A stretch of 64,000 nucleotides of DNA from CACPJA01 sp964629335 (lineage in GTDB: Bacteria > Pseudomonadota > Gammaproteobacteria > Steroidobacterales > UBA11654). Position 1 is the first letter of the stretch; every line of letters starts with the position of its first letter. The notes under the pieces were generated by a model. That model worked only from the letters and a program-made list of their open reading frames with translations. It searched no databases and was not told the DNA's origin. Shown here piece after piece: positions 52,746 to 62,356 of the stretch. The translations under genes were made by a program, and so were the position numbers. The stretch covers positions 20,882 to 84,881 of the forward strand of contig CAZVRH010000002.1 in assembly GCA_964629335.1 (NCBI GenBank). Reading direction: 5' to 3'.

Positions 52746-55283
52746 ATGATTGATAAGATTTCTCAAATTAACCTTGAAGATGAAATGAGGAAATCCTACC
52801 TAGATTACGCTATGAGCGTAATTGTCGGTAGAGCATTACCAGATGTTAGAGACGGCCTAAAACCAGTTCATAGAAGAGTCTTGTATGCTATGAAAGTCCT
52901 GGGTAATGACCACACAAAAGCTTATAAAAAATCAGCACGGATTGTTGGAGATGTCATTGGTAAGTACCATCCTCACGGTGACAGTGCTGTGTACGAAACT
53001 ATAGTTAGAATGGCTCAAGATTTTTCGCTGCGATACACGCTTGTAGATGGGCAAGGAAATTTTGGTTCAATAGACGGTGATCGTGCAGCTGCGATGAGAT
53101 ACACCGAAGTTAGAATGCAGAAAATAACCCAAGAACTTCTTGCTGATATCGATAAGAACACCGTTGATTTTATTCCTAATTACGATGAGTCTGAATCAGA
53201 ACCGAGTGTTCTACCCACACGATTACCCAATTTATTGATTAATGGATCAGCAGGAATCGCAGTTGGTATGGCGACAAATATTCCTCCACACAACTTAAGT
53301 GAAATTATCGACGGATGTCTTCTTATGCTTGAAAATCCGAATTGTGATATTGATGACCTCCTTAAAATTATTCCTGCTCCTGATTTTCCAACCGCTGCCA
53401 CCATACACGGTATTGACGGTATCAAAGCCGCCTACGAAACCGGTAAAGGCCGAGTTCATATCAGAGCAAAAACCTCCATCGAGAATATAAAGAATTCAGA
53501 ACGAGAATGTATTGTTATTTCAGAGTTGCCTTATCAGGTTAATAAAGCAAGGTTAATTGAGAAAATAGCTGAATTAGTGAGAGATAAAAAAATTGAAGGA
53601 ATTTCAGAAATCCGAGATGAATCAGATAAAGATGGAATGAGAGTTGTCATCGAGCTAAAAAAAGGTCAAGTCTCTGATGTTTTGCTTAATAACTTATACA
53701 AGCAAACACTTTTAGAAAGCACATTCTCAATCAATATGGTCGCCTTATCCAACGGTCAGCCTAAATTAATGAACCTAAAAGAAATGCTTGAAGCCTTTAT
53801 TACTCATAGGAGAGATGTTGTAACTAAAAGAACAATCTTTGAACTTAATAGATCCATCAACCGTGCACATATTCTAGAAGGGCAGGCCATTGCCTTAACG
53901 AATATTGATGCAATGATTGAGTTAATAAAAAAATCAAAAACCCCAGCTGACGCACAAAAAGCTTTGGTTCGAAAAGTTTGGAAAATTGGAAAGATTAAAC
54001 AGATGTTGAAAAAAGCTGGTGATATATCTACAACTCCAAAAACAATCAATGACAAGGAAAAATTTGGAATTGAGAAAAGAGGTTATCGACTCTCTAATGA
54101 ACAGGCTAAAGCTATTTTAGAATTAAAACTAAATCGGTTAACTGGACTCGAACAAGAAAACATTCTTAACGAATATGTTGCTTTGCTTTCTGATATAAAA
54201 AAATTCACAAAGATATTATCTGATCCTGATACTTTAACAAATGTAATAAATCATGAACTGCAAGAAACCAAATCTCAATTCGGCGATAAACGGAAAACCG
54301 AAATAGTTCAATTTTATTCTGACTTAACTGATGAAGATCTTATACCAGAAGAAGATCTAATAGTTACCTTATCCAGAGAAGGTTACGCTAAAACACAATC
54401 TCTAGATGTCTATCAAGCCCAAAATAGAGGAGGCACAGGAAAGAGAGCTACCTCATTCAAAGACGAGGATTTTATTAGAAAGCTATTTATAGCGAATACT
54501 CACGATACACTGCTTTGTTTTTCTAGTTATGGGAAAGTCTATTGGATAAAAGTCTATAGATTACCGAGAGGAGGAAGAAATGCCAAAGGCCGTCCAATAG
54601 TAAATTTACTCCCCTTGGATAAAGATGAAAGAATTCAAGCTGTCCTACCTGTGAAAGAGTTTGATGATAATCGATTTGTTTTTATGGCTACTGAAAAAGG
54701 CACAGTTAAAAAAACCAAACTATCTGCTTACTCAAGACCAATAAAAACTGGAATCAAAGCTATAAAACTCAGAGATAAAGATCGAGTTGTTAATGTAGAG
54801 ATTACAGACGGTAAAAAAGAAATTATGCTGTTTGCTGATTCAGGTAAGTCCATTAGATTCCATGAAAAAGACTCGAGACCAATGGGTAGAGTATCACAAG
54901 GTGTTAGAGGTATGAGGTTAGAGAAAAATCAAAAATTAATTTCGCTTATTGTGCTTGATGACGGCAATATACTAACTGCCACGGAAAATGGCTTTGGTAA
55001 GCAAACTAAAGTAGAAGAATTTTCTAATCAACGACGAGGTGGGAAAGGGGTAATCGCCATACAAACCTCAAAACGCAATGGAAAAGTCATTGGAGCCAAT
55101 CAAGTCCAAGAAAATGATGAAGTCATGTTTATTAGCTCCACAGGTAATTTAATAAGAACTAAGATAGACAAAATCTCTATCATTGGACGTAACACGCAAG
55201 GAGTCAAACTTATAAGACTTACAGAAAAAGACAAACTCCTTGGAATGGAAAGAATTATGTCTGATGAAAGCTCTGAAGAGTAG
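52746..55283 (+). CDS. gyrA: DNA gyrase subunit A
   Basis: Breakage-reunion subunit of gyrase, introducing negative supercoils with GyrB. The 845 residues (E. coli 875) start EDEMRKSYLDYAMSVIVGRALPDVRDGLKPVHRRVLYAM in parts (YAMSVIVGRALPDVRDG at about 21). The quinolone region reads KYHPHGDSAVYETIVRMAQ with Ser at the E. coli 83 position and Glu at 87, where E. coli has Asp. The active Tyr lies in AAAMRYTEVRM. The GyrA box is QNRGGTGK plus the C-terminal beta-pinwheel repeats; the E. coli-type acidic tail is short. Confidence 0.98.
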   Translation: MIDKISQINLEDEMRKSYLDYAMSVIVGRALPDVRDGLKPVHRRVLYAMKVLGNDHTKAYKKSARIVGDVIGKYHPHGDSAVYETIVRMAQDFSLRYTLVDGQGNFGSIDGDRAAAMRYTEVRMQKITQELLADIDKNTVDFIPNYDESESEPSVLPTRLPNLLINGSAGIAVGMATNIPPHNLSEIIDGCLLMLENPNCDIDDLLKIIPAPDFPTAATIHGIDGIKAAYETGKGRVHIRAKTSIENIKNSERECIVISELPYQVNKARLIEKIAELVRDKKIEGISEIRDESDKDGMRVVIELKKGQVSDVLLNNLYKQTLLESTFSINMVALSNGQPKLMNLKEMLEAFITHRRDVVTKRTIFELNRSINRAHILEGQAIALTNIDAMIELIKKSKTPADAQKALVRKVWKIGKIKQMLKKAGDISTTPKTINDKEKFGIEKRGYRLSNEQAKAILELKLNRLTGLEQENILNEYVALLSDIKKFTKILSDPDTLTNVINHELQETKSQFGDKRKTEIVQFYSDLTDEDLIPEEDLIVTLSREGYAKTQSLDVYQAQNRGGTGKRATSFKDEDFIRKLFIANTHDTLLCFSSYGKVYWIKVYRLPRGGRNAKGRPIVNLLPLDKDERIQAVLPVKEFDDNRFVFMATEKGTVKKTKLSAYSRPIKTGIKAIKLRDKDRVVNVEITDGKKEIMLFADSGKSIRFHEKDSRPMGRVSQGVRGMRLEKNQKLISLIVLDDGNILTATENGFGKQTKVEEFSNQRRGGKGVIAIQTSKRNGKVIGANQVQENDEVMFISSTGNLIRTKIDKISIIGRNTQGVKLIRLTEKDKLLGMERIMSDESSEE

Positions 55284-55285
55284 GA

Positions 55286-56359
55286 ATGTCTAAACCAGTC
55301 TTTAATTTTTCTGCTGGACCAGCAGCGCTTCCTAAATCGGTCATGGACAAATTATCCTCAAAAATACTCAATTTTGACCGAGGCATGTCTATTCTTGAAA
55401 TAAGTCATCGAAGCCAAGCATTTAAAGAATATGCTCGAAGATCGGAATCTTCCTTAAGGCGCCTATTAACAATAGGAGATGAATATGAAATTCTATTTCT
55501 GCAAGGCGGAGCAACTCACCAATTTACAATGATCCCTCAAAATTTTACAACCAAGGGCACTGCCGATTATTTGATTTCAGGTGGATGGTCAAAAAAAGCA
55601 GCCAACTACGCTGAACATCACACCAAGGTCAATATTGTCTCTGATTCATCTAAAAGTAATTTTACTGATATAGCAGATAGTTCTTCTTGGAATATAAACT
55701 CGGATTCAGATTATTTCTTCTATTGTGCTAATGAAACAGTTCACGGAGTAGAAATACATAACAGGATAAACGTTCAATCACCTGTAATTTGTGATATGTC
55801 ATCGACTTTATGCACAAGACCTCTTGAAGTTGATCAGTTTGATTTAATATTTGCTGGTGCACAGAAAAACCTGGGTATCGCGGGTCTGACTATTGTCATA
55901 GTTCGTAAAGACTTTATTGACAACCAAGGTGAGCATTTAACGCCAATAATGAGATATAAGTCTCACAGTATAGACAACTCTATGCTCAATACTTCTCCCG
56001 TTTTTGCCTGGTTTGTCGCGGGGTTGGTCTTTGAGTGGATCGAAGAAGAGGGAGGGCTCTCAAAGATGGCTGAAAACAATAACAGAAAATCACAACTTTT
56101 ATACGATTATATTGATCAGTCAAGTCTTTATCGTAACTCAGTCAATCCTGAATATAGATCTTGGGTTAATATTCCGTTTGTACTTAGATCCGATGACCTT
56201 AATGATCAATTCTTAACTCAAGCTCAAAAATCAGGCCTGCATAACCTAAAGGGTCATCGAACTGTTGGTGGAATGCGTGCAAGTGTGTACAATGCGATGC
56301 CTATTGAAGGAGTGGAAAGACTGATTTCATTTATGAAAACATTTGAAAATAGCCAATAA
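55286..56359 (+). CDS. serC: Phosphoserine aminotransferase
   Basis: PLP enzyme that converts 3-phosphohydroxypyruvate to phosphoserine, and also acts in pyridoxal phosphate synthesis. The 357 residues begin VFNFSAGPAALPKSVM, contain ISHRSQAFKEY (about residue 40), LFLQGGATHQF (about 72), the CNETVHGVEI-like NETVHGVEI (about 150) and the PLP Lys in FAGAQKNLGIAGL (about 194). It begins 2 bp after gyrA, as in Pseudomonas (gyrA-serC-pheA), and is followed by serA, the enzyme of the preceding step. Confidence 0.97.
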   Translation: MSKPVFNFSAGPAALPKSVMDKLSSKILNFDRGMSILEISHRSQAFKEYARRSESSLRRLLTIGDEYEILFLQGGATHQFTMIPQNFTTKGTADYLISGGWSKKAANYAEHHTKVNIVSDSSKSNFTDIADSSSWNINSDSDYFFYCANETVHGVEIHNRINVQSPVICDMSSTLCTRPLEVDQFDLIFAGAQKNLGIAGLTIVIVRKDFIDNQGEHLTPIMRYKSHSIDNSMLNTSPVFAWFVAGLVFEWIEEEGGLSKMAENNNRKSQLLYDYIDQSSLYRNSVNPEYRSWVNIPFVLRSDDLNDQFLTQAQKSGLHNLKGHRTVGGMRASVYNAMPIEGVERLISFMKTFENSQ

Positions 56360-56364
56360 TTAAC

Positions 56365-57528
56365 GTGTACAAAATATTAAAACTGAATAGTATCGCGCCT
56401 GAGGGGCTCGAGATATTTGATAAGGATAAATATCATATTGGTGATGAAATTACCTCACCGGATGCTATCTTGCTTAGATCATTTAACATCCATGAGATGA
56501 CTATTGCAGATAACTTGTTAGCAATAGCTAGAGCAGGTACCGGTGTGAATAATATTCCAGTGGATAAAATGTCAGAATTAGCAATCCCAGTCTTTAATAC
56601 CCCCGGAGCAAATGCCAATGCAGTCAAAGAACTAGCTTTAGCAGCAATATTAATTTCTGCCAGAAATATTCATAGAGCACTTGATTATATAAATACTTTG
56701 AAAGATTCAGACAATATAAAATTGGATGTTGAAACTGGAAAAAGAAATTATGTGGGATTTGAACTGCCAAATAAAACCCTAGGGGTTATCGGTCTAGGTT
56801 CTATCGGAGTTAAAGTAGCTAATGCTTGTTTTGATCTTGGAATGAACGTCATGGGATATGATCCAATGATTAGCGTCGACAATGCGATAAATCTGGTACC
56901 GGGAGTAAAAAAAATAGACGATCTTAGCGAACTATTAAAGAATATTGACATTCTTACAATCCATATTCCCTACAGTGATGAAACCAAAGGATTTATTGGT
57001 TCAAAAGAAATAAGTATGCTAAATAAACATGCAACAGTTATTAATCTCTCAAGAGAAGAAGTGGTTGATATAAATTCAATAATTAATGCTCTAGAGAATA
57101 GACAGATCGATACTTATGTGACAGATTTTCCTAACAGTGATCTTATAGGAAAACCAAATGTACTCTTAATGCCCCATCTTGGAGCATCCACCAAAGAAGC
57201 TGAAACCAATTGTGCTGTCATGGCTGCAAATAGCCTAAAGTCCTATTTGGAAGACGGTAATATTATTAATTCAGTAAATTTTCCAAATGTGGACTTAGTC
57301 AGAGATACTAAATATCGACTCACCATTACTAATATCAATAAACCAAATATGTTAGGTCAATTTACTTCTTTATTAGGGAAAGCAAATATCAATATAAGCG
57401 ATTTATCTCATAAAAACTTTAAACATATTGGCTACACCATACTAAATATAGAGAATCCTCTAACAGAGAACGTCATGAACCAGATCAACCATATAGACGG
57501 CGTGATAAAAACAAATATCATTTCCTGA
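56365..57528 (+). CDS. serA: D-3-phosphoglycerate dehydrogenase, short type with ACT domain
   Basis: Oxidises 3-phosphoglycerate, the first step of serine synthesis; the product feeds SerC. The 387 residues start at GTG 56365 and contain IARAGTGVNNIPV (about 51), the NAD fold VIGLGSIGVKVANACFDLGM (about 134), Arg in NLSREEVVDI (about 228) and His in LMPHLGASTKEAE. The usual catalytic Glu is not obvious: the segment reads VTDFPNSDLIG. A C-terminal ACT domain (about 315-387) suggests serine feedback. It is shorter and unlike the 410-residue E. coli enzyme, resembling the compact type with VTDFP. Located between serC and pheA, not usual in Pseudomonas. Confidence 0.88.
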   Translation: MYKILKLNSIAPEGLEIFDKDKYHIGDEITSPDAILLRSFNIHEMTIADNLLAIARAGTGVNNIPVDKMSELAIPVFNTPGANANAVKELALAAILISARNIHRALDYINTLKDSDNIKLDVETGKRNYVGFELPNKTLGVIGLGSIGVKVANACFDLGMNVMGYDPMISVDNAINLVPGVKKIDDLSELLKNIDILTIHIPYSDETKGFIGSKEISMLNKHATVINLSREEVVDINSIINALENRQIDTYVTDFPNSDLIGKPNVLLMPHLGASTKEAETNCAVMAANSLKSYLEDGNIINSVNFPNVDLVRDTKYRLTITNINKPNMLGQFTSLLGKANINISDLSHKNFKHIGYTILNIENPLTENVMNQINHIDGVIKTNIIS

Positions 57529-57533
57529 AAATC

Positions 57534-58349
57534 ATGAAAATTGCATATTTAGGGCCCAAAGGATCATTCTCAGAAATTGCTTTATTTGAGTATTTTGATG
57601 ATGATGTTGAATCTCTTCCAGTTTCTAATATCGCCGACGTCTTTGAGTCTATTGAACATAATTTTGCTGATTATGGAATTATTCCCATTGAAAATTCAAT
57701 AGAAGGATCAGTTAACAATACTCATGATTTATTATTAAGTTCCAACGTAATAATTTCAGGAGAGATTGAATTACTCGTTAAACAATGTTTACTCTCTAAA
57801 GGCGGGTCTATTGATGATATAAAAATAGTATACTCCCACCCTCAATCATTCGCCCAATGCCAGAATTGGATAAGATTAAATATGTCCAAGGCAAATATAC
57901 TTCCGGTTATAAGTAATTCAGAGGGTGCCAAAATGCTCGATAATAATGAACAAGCATGCATTGGGTCTCAAAAACTATCTACCGACTATAATTTGAATGT
58001 ACTTCAATCTGATATACAAGATTTCCCTGATAACACAACAAGATTTATTATTATCGGGAAGAAAAAAGCTCTCAAGAACAGTAAAAATAAGACATCCATT
58101 ATTGTATCTCCCCCAGATAGCCAAGATTCTGGTTCATTATTCAAAGTTTTAAAGTCATTTGCAGCCTTTGATGTTAACCTTTCCAGAATCGAGTCTAGGC
58201 CCTCCAAAAAAGCTAAATGGAGCTATGTCTTCTTTATCGACTTAGTGGGCCACGTCGAAGATGATAATATTCAAAGTTCTCTAGAGGAATTAAAAAAACT
58301 CAATATAGAAGTTAAATTATTGGGTTCTTATCCGATAATTCAGAAATGA
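57534..58349 (+). CDS. pheA: Prephenate dehydratase, monofunctional
   Basis: Converts prephenate to phenylpyruvate for phenylalanine. The 271 residues contain the dehydratase domain, starting IAYLGPKGSFSEIA, with IPIENSIEGSVNNTHDLL (about 50), the catalytic NTTRFIIIGK (about 166) and a C-terminal ACT domain with LSRIESRPSK (about 219), the Phe-binding site. The N-terminal chorismate mutase domain normally fused in gammaproteobacterial PheA is absent; only 5 bp separate the start from serA, so it has not been missed by start choice. It overlaps aroA by 4 nt. Confidence 0.94.
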   Translation: MKIAYLGPKGSFSEIALFEYFDDDVESLPVSNIADVFESIEHNFADYGIIPIENSIEGSVNNTHDLLLSSNVIISGEIELLVKQCLLSKGGSIDDIKIVYSHPQSFAQCQNWIRLNMSKANILPVISNSEGAKMLDNNEQACIGSQKLSTDYNLNVLQSDIQDFPDNTTRFIIIGKKKALKNSKNKTSIIVSPPDSQDSGSLFKVLKSFAAFDVNLSRIESRPSKKAKWSYVFFIDLVGHVEDDNIQSSLEELKKLNIEVKLLGSYPIIQK

Positions 58350-59653
58350 ATTCTAGTCGCTTAACTGCCAATAAAGTCGATTCACTCAATGGACATATTG
58401 AAGTTCCTGGTGATAAGTCCATTTCACATAGAGCAATTTTATTAGCTATGTTATCTGAAGGCACGACTGTCGTAGAAAATTGCCTGATTTCAGAAGATAT
58501 TCTCAGGACTGTTGAGATCTCAAGAGTTTTAGGTGCCGAAATATTTATTAGAAATAAAATGGTAGAAATTCGTGGCCGCGGTTTAAGAAAGCTAAAAGAA
58601 CCTAATAATAATATTTTAAATTTTGGTAACTCTGGAACTTCAATGAGATTATTTATGGGGATATTGGCTGCGCAACCGTTTGATTCCATTCTATCTGGTG
58701 ACAAATCACTAAAACAACGACCTATGGAACGAGTTGCTGTGCCCCTAAGAGCGATGGGCGCAAATATTGAAACAACCAAAGAAAAAGCCCCAGTACGGAT
58801 TAGTCCGACAGCAAAAATACAAAATATTGACTACGAATTGGAGGTGCCCAGTGCCCAGATAAAATCGGCTATTCTTTTAGCTAGTTTATTCGGTGAAGGT
58901 AAAACAACGCTGAGAACCTCAACCTTAACAAGAGATCACACAGAAATTATGTTAAAAGACTTTTCCTCGAATATTGAAATTAGTAATAATACAATTTCAT
59001 TACAAGGTGGAGAACTTAAATCACCAGAGTATATATTCGTTCCGGGTGACCTATCTTCCGCTTGCTTTCTGATCCTGGCTTGCCTGATAACCAAAAATAG
59101 CGAATTATTAATAAAAAATGTTGGTCTGAATCCAACACGAATGGGGTTCATAGAAATTATGAAGTTAATGAACGCTGACATTGAAATTGATCCCGATAAC
59201 AATTTAAATTCAAGTGAACCCATCGGGACAATTATTGTCAAATCCTCGAAACTAAAGGGGATCAATGTACCAGATAATCTTATAGCCTCTGCCATTGATG
59301 AGCTCCCTTTAGTGTTTCTTGCTGCTGCCTGTGCTGATGGAAAAACATCAATCAGAAATGCTAATGAACTTAGGTATAAAGAATCAGACAGAATTAAAGC
59401 GATGGTTAAAAACCTTTCTTCTTTATCAATTAATATAGAAGAATTAGACGATGGAGCTAATATTGTTGGCGGCAACATAACCGGAGGCACCTTGGATTCT
59501 TTTGATGACCATAGAATTGCAATGACTTGTTTACTAGCGTCTTGCAGATCAGATGGACCTGTTAGTGTTAAAAATTGTCTTAATATAAATACCTCATTCC
59601 CGACCTTCAAAGAGACTATGAATTCAATAGGTATGAATATTTATGAGGATTAA
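58346..59653 (+). CDS. aroA: 3-phosphoshikimate 1-carboxyvinyltransferase (EPSP synthase)
   Basis: Sixth step of the shikimate pathway, upstream of chorismate. The 435 residues contain VPGDKSISHRAILLAML (about 13), LNFGNSGTSMRLFMGILA (about 92), QIKSAILLASL (about 171), DELPLVFLAAACADG (about 317) and RYKESDRIKAM (about 342). The NSGTSMRL motif resembles the Pseudomonas/Bacillus type rather than E. coli NAGTAMRP. It is coupled to pheA by ATGA and followed by cmk 3 bp on. The hisC and tyrA genes that lie between pheA and aroA in Pseudomonas are missing here. Confidence 0.97.
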   Translation: MNSSRLTANKVDSLNGHIEVPGDKSISHRAILLAMLSEGTTVVENCLISEDILRTVEISRVLGAEIFIRNKMVEIRGRGLRKLKEPNNNILNFGNSGTSMRLFMGILAAQPFDSILSGDKSLKQRPMERVAVPLRAMGANIETTKEKAPVRISPTAKIQNIDYELEVPSAQIKSAILLASLFGEGKTTLRTSTLTRDHTEIMLKDFSSNIEISNNTISLQGGELKSPEYIFVPGDLSSACFLILACLITKNSELLIKNVGLNPTRMGFIEIMKLMNADIEIDPDNNLNSSEPIGTIIVKSSKLKGINVPDNLIASAIDELPLVFLAAACADGKTSIRNANELRYKESDRIKAMVKNLSSLSINIEELDDGANIVGGNITGGTLDSFDDHRIAMTCLLASCRSDGPVSVKNCLNINTSFPTFKETMNSIGMNIYED

Positions 59654-59656
59654 TTA

Positions 59657-60325
59657 GTGATGAAAATTATTACTATTGATGGACCGAGTGGTGTTGGCAA
59701 AGGAACGTTAGCTATTCACTTGGTTGAGCGTTTACATATGAACTACTTAAATAGTGGCTCGATCTACAGAAGCATTGCATACATTGCTGATACCTCTTCT
59801 ATAGATCTAGAAAATATTTCAAAACTTATAGAGATTAGTAAAATGATTACTTTTCGCATGGATAGAACTCTTGGTGATATTAATATCATTTATAAAAATA
59901 AAATAATTAATCAACACATATACAATGAAAAAACTGCTAAGACTGCCTCAAAAATAGCGTCCAACCAAAAGTTACGAGATTCCTTGGTTTCCATTCAAAG
60001 ATCGTTTGCAAAAAAACCAGGACTGATTGCTGAAGGAAGAGATATGGGAAGTGTAATATTCCCAAATGCGGATATTAAATTTTTTTTGACAGCGAACAAC
60101 AAAACTAGGGCCGAAAGAAGATTTAAGCAGTTGAAGGAAAAGGGATTTAATGTTAGCCTCACGCAATTAATTGATGAGTTAGATGCCAGAGATCAGAGGG
60201 ATTTAACAAGAAAAGCATCTCCGTTAATAATTCCTGAAGATGCAATAGTGATTGAGACTGACAACAAATCAATTGATGCGGTACAACAAGAGGTAATAAA
60301 CCTCATAGAAAAAAGAAAAATATGA
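59657..60325 (+). CDS. cmk: Cytidylate kinase
   Basis: Phosphorylates CMP and dCMP. The 222 residues contain the P-loop IDGPSGVGKGTLAI (about 7-20), LNSGSIYRSIAY (about 34), LIAEGRDMGSVIFPNADIKFFLTA (EGRDMGSVIFPNADIKFFL at about 124) and the RRFKQL/DARDQRD Arg-rich lid (about 152-177). Start may be GTG 59657 (GAGG eight bases upstream) or the adjacent ATG 59660. It overlaps rpsA by 4 nt in the standard cmk-rpsA-ihfB order. Confidence 0.96.
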   Translation: MMKIITIDGPSGVGKGTLAIHLVERLHMNYLNSGSIYRSIAYIADTSSIDLENISKLIEISKMITFRMDRTLGDINIIYKNKIINQHIYNEKTAKTASKIASNQKLRDSLVSIQRSFAKKPGLIAEGRDMGSVIFPNADIKFFLTANNKTRAERRFKQLKEKGFNVSLTQLIDELDARDQRDLTRKASPLIIPEDAIVIETDNKSIDAVQQEVINLIEKRKI

Positions 60326-62001
60326 CAGAGAATTTTAAAAATCTATTTGAGTCTAGTCCATACAGCCAAGTGCTCAAATTAGGACAACTGATACAGGCTG
60401 ACGTGATAGATATTACGAACGATCATGCAATACTCTCTGCGGGTTTAAAATCTGAATCCTTGGTAAACATTAATCAATTTAAAGATCCATCAGGGGATAT
60501 TGAAATAGAAGTTGGTGACAAAGTTGAAGTTGTCATTGAAGAAATAGAAGACGGAGAAGGAAGAACCAGATTATCACGACAAAAAGCAAAAAACGAAAAC
60601 ACATGGCAAAAACTGCTTAATGCTATGAGTAATGATGAAATTATCAACGGGTTTATTCAATCTAGAGTCAAAGGCGGTTTCACCGTTCTTGTTGACCAAA
60701 TAAATGCTTTTCTCCCAGGGTCCTTAGTAGATGTACGACCAGTAAGAGACACCCAGTACCTAGAAGGATCGATGTCAGAGTTTAAAGTAGTCAAAGCCGA
60801 TAAAAAAACCAACAACATAGTTTTATCGAGAAAAGCGGCAATCCAAGGGACAACTGTTGAAAATAAAAATGATTTAATCTCCAAAATCAATGAAGGTGAT
60901 GTTCTAGATGGCGTAGTCAAGAACTTGACAGATTACGGAGCGTTTATTGACTTAGGCGGTATCGACGGTCTGCTTCATATTACAGATATCGCATGGAAAA
61001 AAGTCAAACACCCCTCAGAAACATTAACTCTAGCGGAGAACGTCAAGGTTAAAGTCATTGCCGTGGATAAGGAGAAATTTCGAGTGTCATTGGGATTGAA
61101 ACAATTACAAGAAGACCCCTGGAATAACATCATCAAAAAATATGAAATTGGAATGAAAGTTACCTGTCAAATATCAAATATCACTGATTATGGTTTGTTT
61201 GCTGAAATTGAAGAAGAAATCGAAGGGCTTGTTCATGTCTCAGAGATTGATTGGACGAACAACAATCCAAACCCCTATAAGGTTGCAAACGCAGGAGATC
61301 AAATAGAAGTTATGATCCTCGATATTGACAATGACAAAAGAAGAGTCTCACTGGGAATGAAGCAAACCAAAGATAACCCCTGGGAAAATTTTGCAAATAC
61401 CCATAACCAAGGCGAACAAATTAAAGGCAAAGTTAAATCAGTCACTGACTTTGGCGTATTTATAGAGTTAGAAGGTGGTATAGACGGATTAATTCACATT
61501 TCTGATGTTTCATGGGATTCAGAAGAAAATATTGATCTTTCTTCATTCAAGAAGTCAGATGAAATAGAAGCGATTATTTTGAACGTTGATTCACCTAAAC
61601 AAAGAATATCCTTGGGATTAAAACAACTATCAAATGATCCGTTTAAAGAATACCTTTCAAGCAACCCGAAAAATACTATCGTCAAAGGGACCGTAGAAAA
61701 AATTGATGAAAGAAATGTCCTCATTTTATTAGATGAGGGAATAAAAGGCTTATTGAATATTGCTGAAGTTTCTAGAGAGAAAATTGAGGACCTAAGATCA
61801 GTTTTTAAAGTCAATGAAGAAATAGAGTCAAAAATTATTGGTTTTGATAAGAAAAATAGAACTCTCAAACTCTCCATCAAGGCTAAAGAAGAAAAAGAAG
61901 AAAGAGAAGCGATAGAATCTTATAAGGCTGATGAAAAAGAGTCTATTTCAAAAACAAGCCTTGGTGATTTACTAAAATCAAAATTCACTAGAAGTAAATA
62001 A
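60322..62001 (+). CDS. rpsA: 30S ribosomal protein S1
   Basis: Binds mRNA to the 30S subunit. The 559 residues (E. coli 557) comprise six S1 domains; clear copies include VVKNLTDYGAFIDLGGIDGLLHITD (GAFIDLGGIDGLLHITD at about 208), ISNITDYGLFAEIEEEIEGLVHVSE (YGLFAEIEEEIEGLVHVSE at about 289) and VKSVTDFGVFIELEGGIDGLIHISD (FGVFIELEGGIDGLIHISD at about 377), with two weaker ones at the N-terminus and one at the C-terminus. ATG 60322 overlaps the cmk stop. E. coli rpsA is autoregulated; no leader hairpin is evident here. Confidence 0.98.
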   Translation: MTENFKNLFESSPYSQVLKLGQLIQADVIDITNDHAILSAGLKSESLVNINQFKDPSGDIEIEVGDKVEVVIEEIEDGEGRTRLSRQKAKNENTWQKLLNAMSNDEIINGFIQSRVKGGFTVLVDQINAFLPGSLVDVRPVRDTQYLEGSMSEFKVVKADKKTNNIVLSRKAAIQGTTVENKNDLISKINEGDVLDGVVKNLTDYGAFIDLGGIDGLLHITDIAWKKVKHPSETLTLAENVKVKVIAVDKEKFRVSLGLKQLQEDPWNNIIKKYEIGMKVTCQISNITDYGLFAEIEEEIEGLVHVSEIDWTNNNPNPYKVANAGDQIEVMILDIDNDKRRVSLGMKQTKDNPWENFANTHNQGEQIKGKVKSVTDFGVFIELEGGIDGLIHISDVSWDSEENIDLSSFKKSDEIEAIILNVDSPKQRISLGLKQLSNDPFKEYLSSNPKNTIVKGTVEKIDERNVLILLDEGIKGLLNIAEVSREKIEDLRSVFKVNEEIESKIIGFDKKNRTLKLSIKAKEEKEEREAIESYKADEKESISKTSLGDLLKSKFTRSK

Positions 62002-62041
62002 ATTATTCCTATTTTTGGTTTTTTCTGATGTAATTTATTGT

Positions 62042-62329
62042 ATGAGCATAAATAAAAAAGACCTTATCGAGATAATTGCTAGAGAACAAAATCAGCTTCC
62101 TTATAAGGATATCGAATTGTCTGTGAAAACCATTATAGATTCGATGACTCAGTCCCTTAAAAAAGGTGAGAGAATTGAAATTAGGGGCTTTGGTAGTTTC
62201 AGCTTAAGATACAGAAAACCCAGAGTAGGCAGAAATCCAAAATCAGGTCAATCTGTTAGTATTGATGAACGCTATGTTCCGCATTTCAAGCCTGGAAAAA
62301 ACCTAAGAGAAAGGGTAAAACAAAAGTAA
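62042..62329 (+). CDS. ihfB: Integration host factor, beta subunit
   Basis: DNA-bending nucleoid protein acting as a heterodimer with IHF-alpha. From ATG 62042 it has 95 residues (E. coli 94): KKDLIEIIAREQNQLPYKDIE at the start in parts (KKDLIEIIAR), ERIEIRGFGSFSLRYRKPRVGRNPKSG in parts (IEIRGFGSFSLRYRKPRVG at about 45, with the DNA-intercalating Pro in GRNPKSG) and VPHFKPGKNLRERV at the end. A longer frame from 62015 adds nine non-conserved residues. It lies 40 bp after rpsA. Confidence 0.96.
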   Translation: MSINKKDLIEIIAREQNQLPYKDIELSVKTIIDSMTQSLKKGERIEIRGFGSFSLRYRKPRVGRNPKSGQSVSIDERYVPHFKPGKNLRERVKQK

Positions 62330-62356
62330 TACTTCCTCCTAAAAATCTCCATCTTA

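Noticed and set aside
58936..59610. Open frame of 224 codons on the minus strand inside aroA
   Set aside because: It is antisense to a well-conserved aroA, has Ser/Leu/Ile-rich low-information protein content typical of a reverse-frame shadow and no ribosome-binding site.
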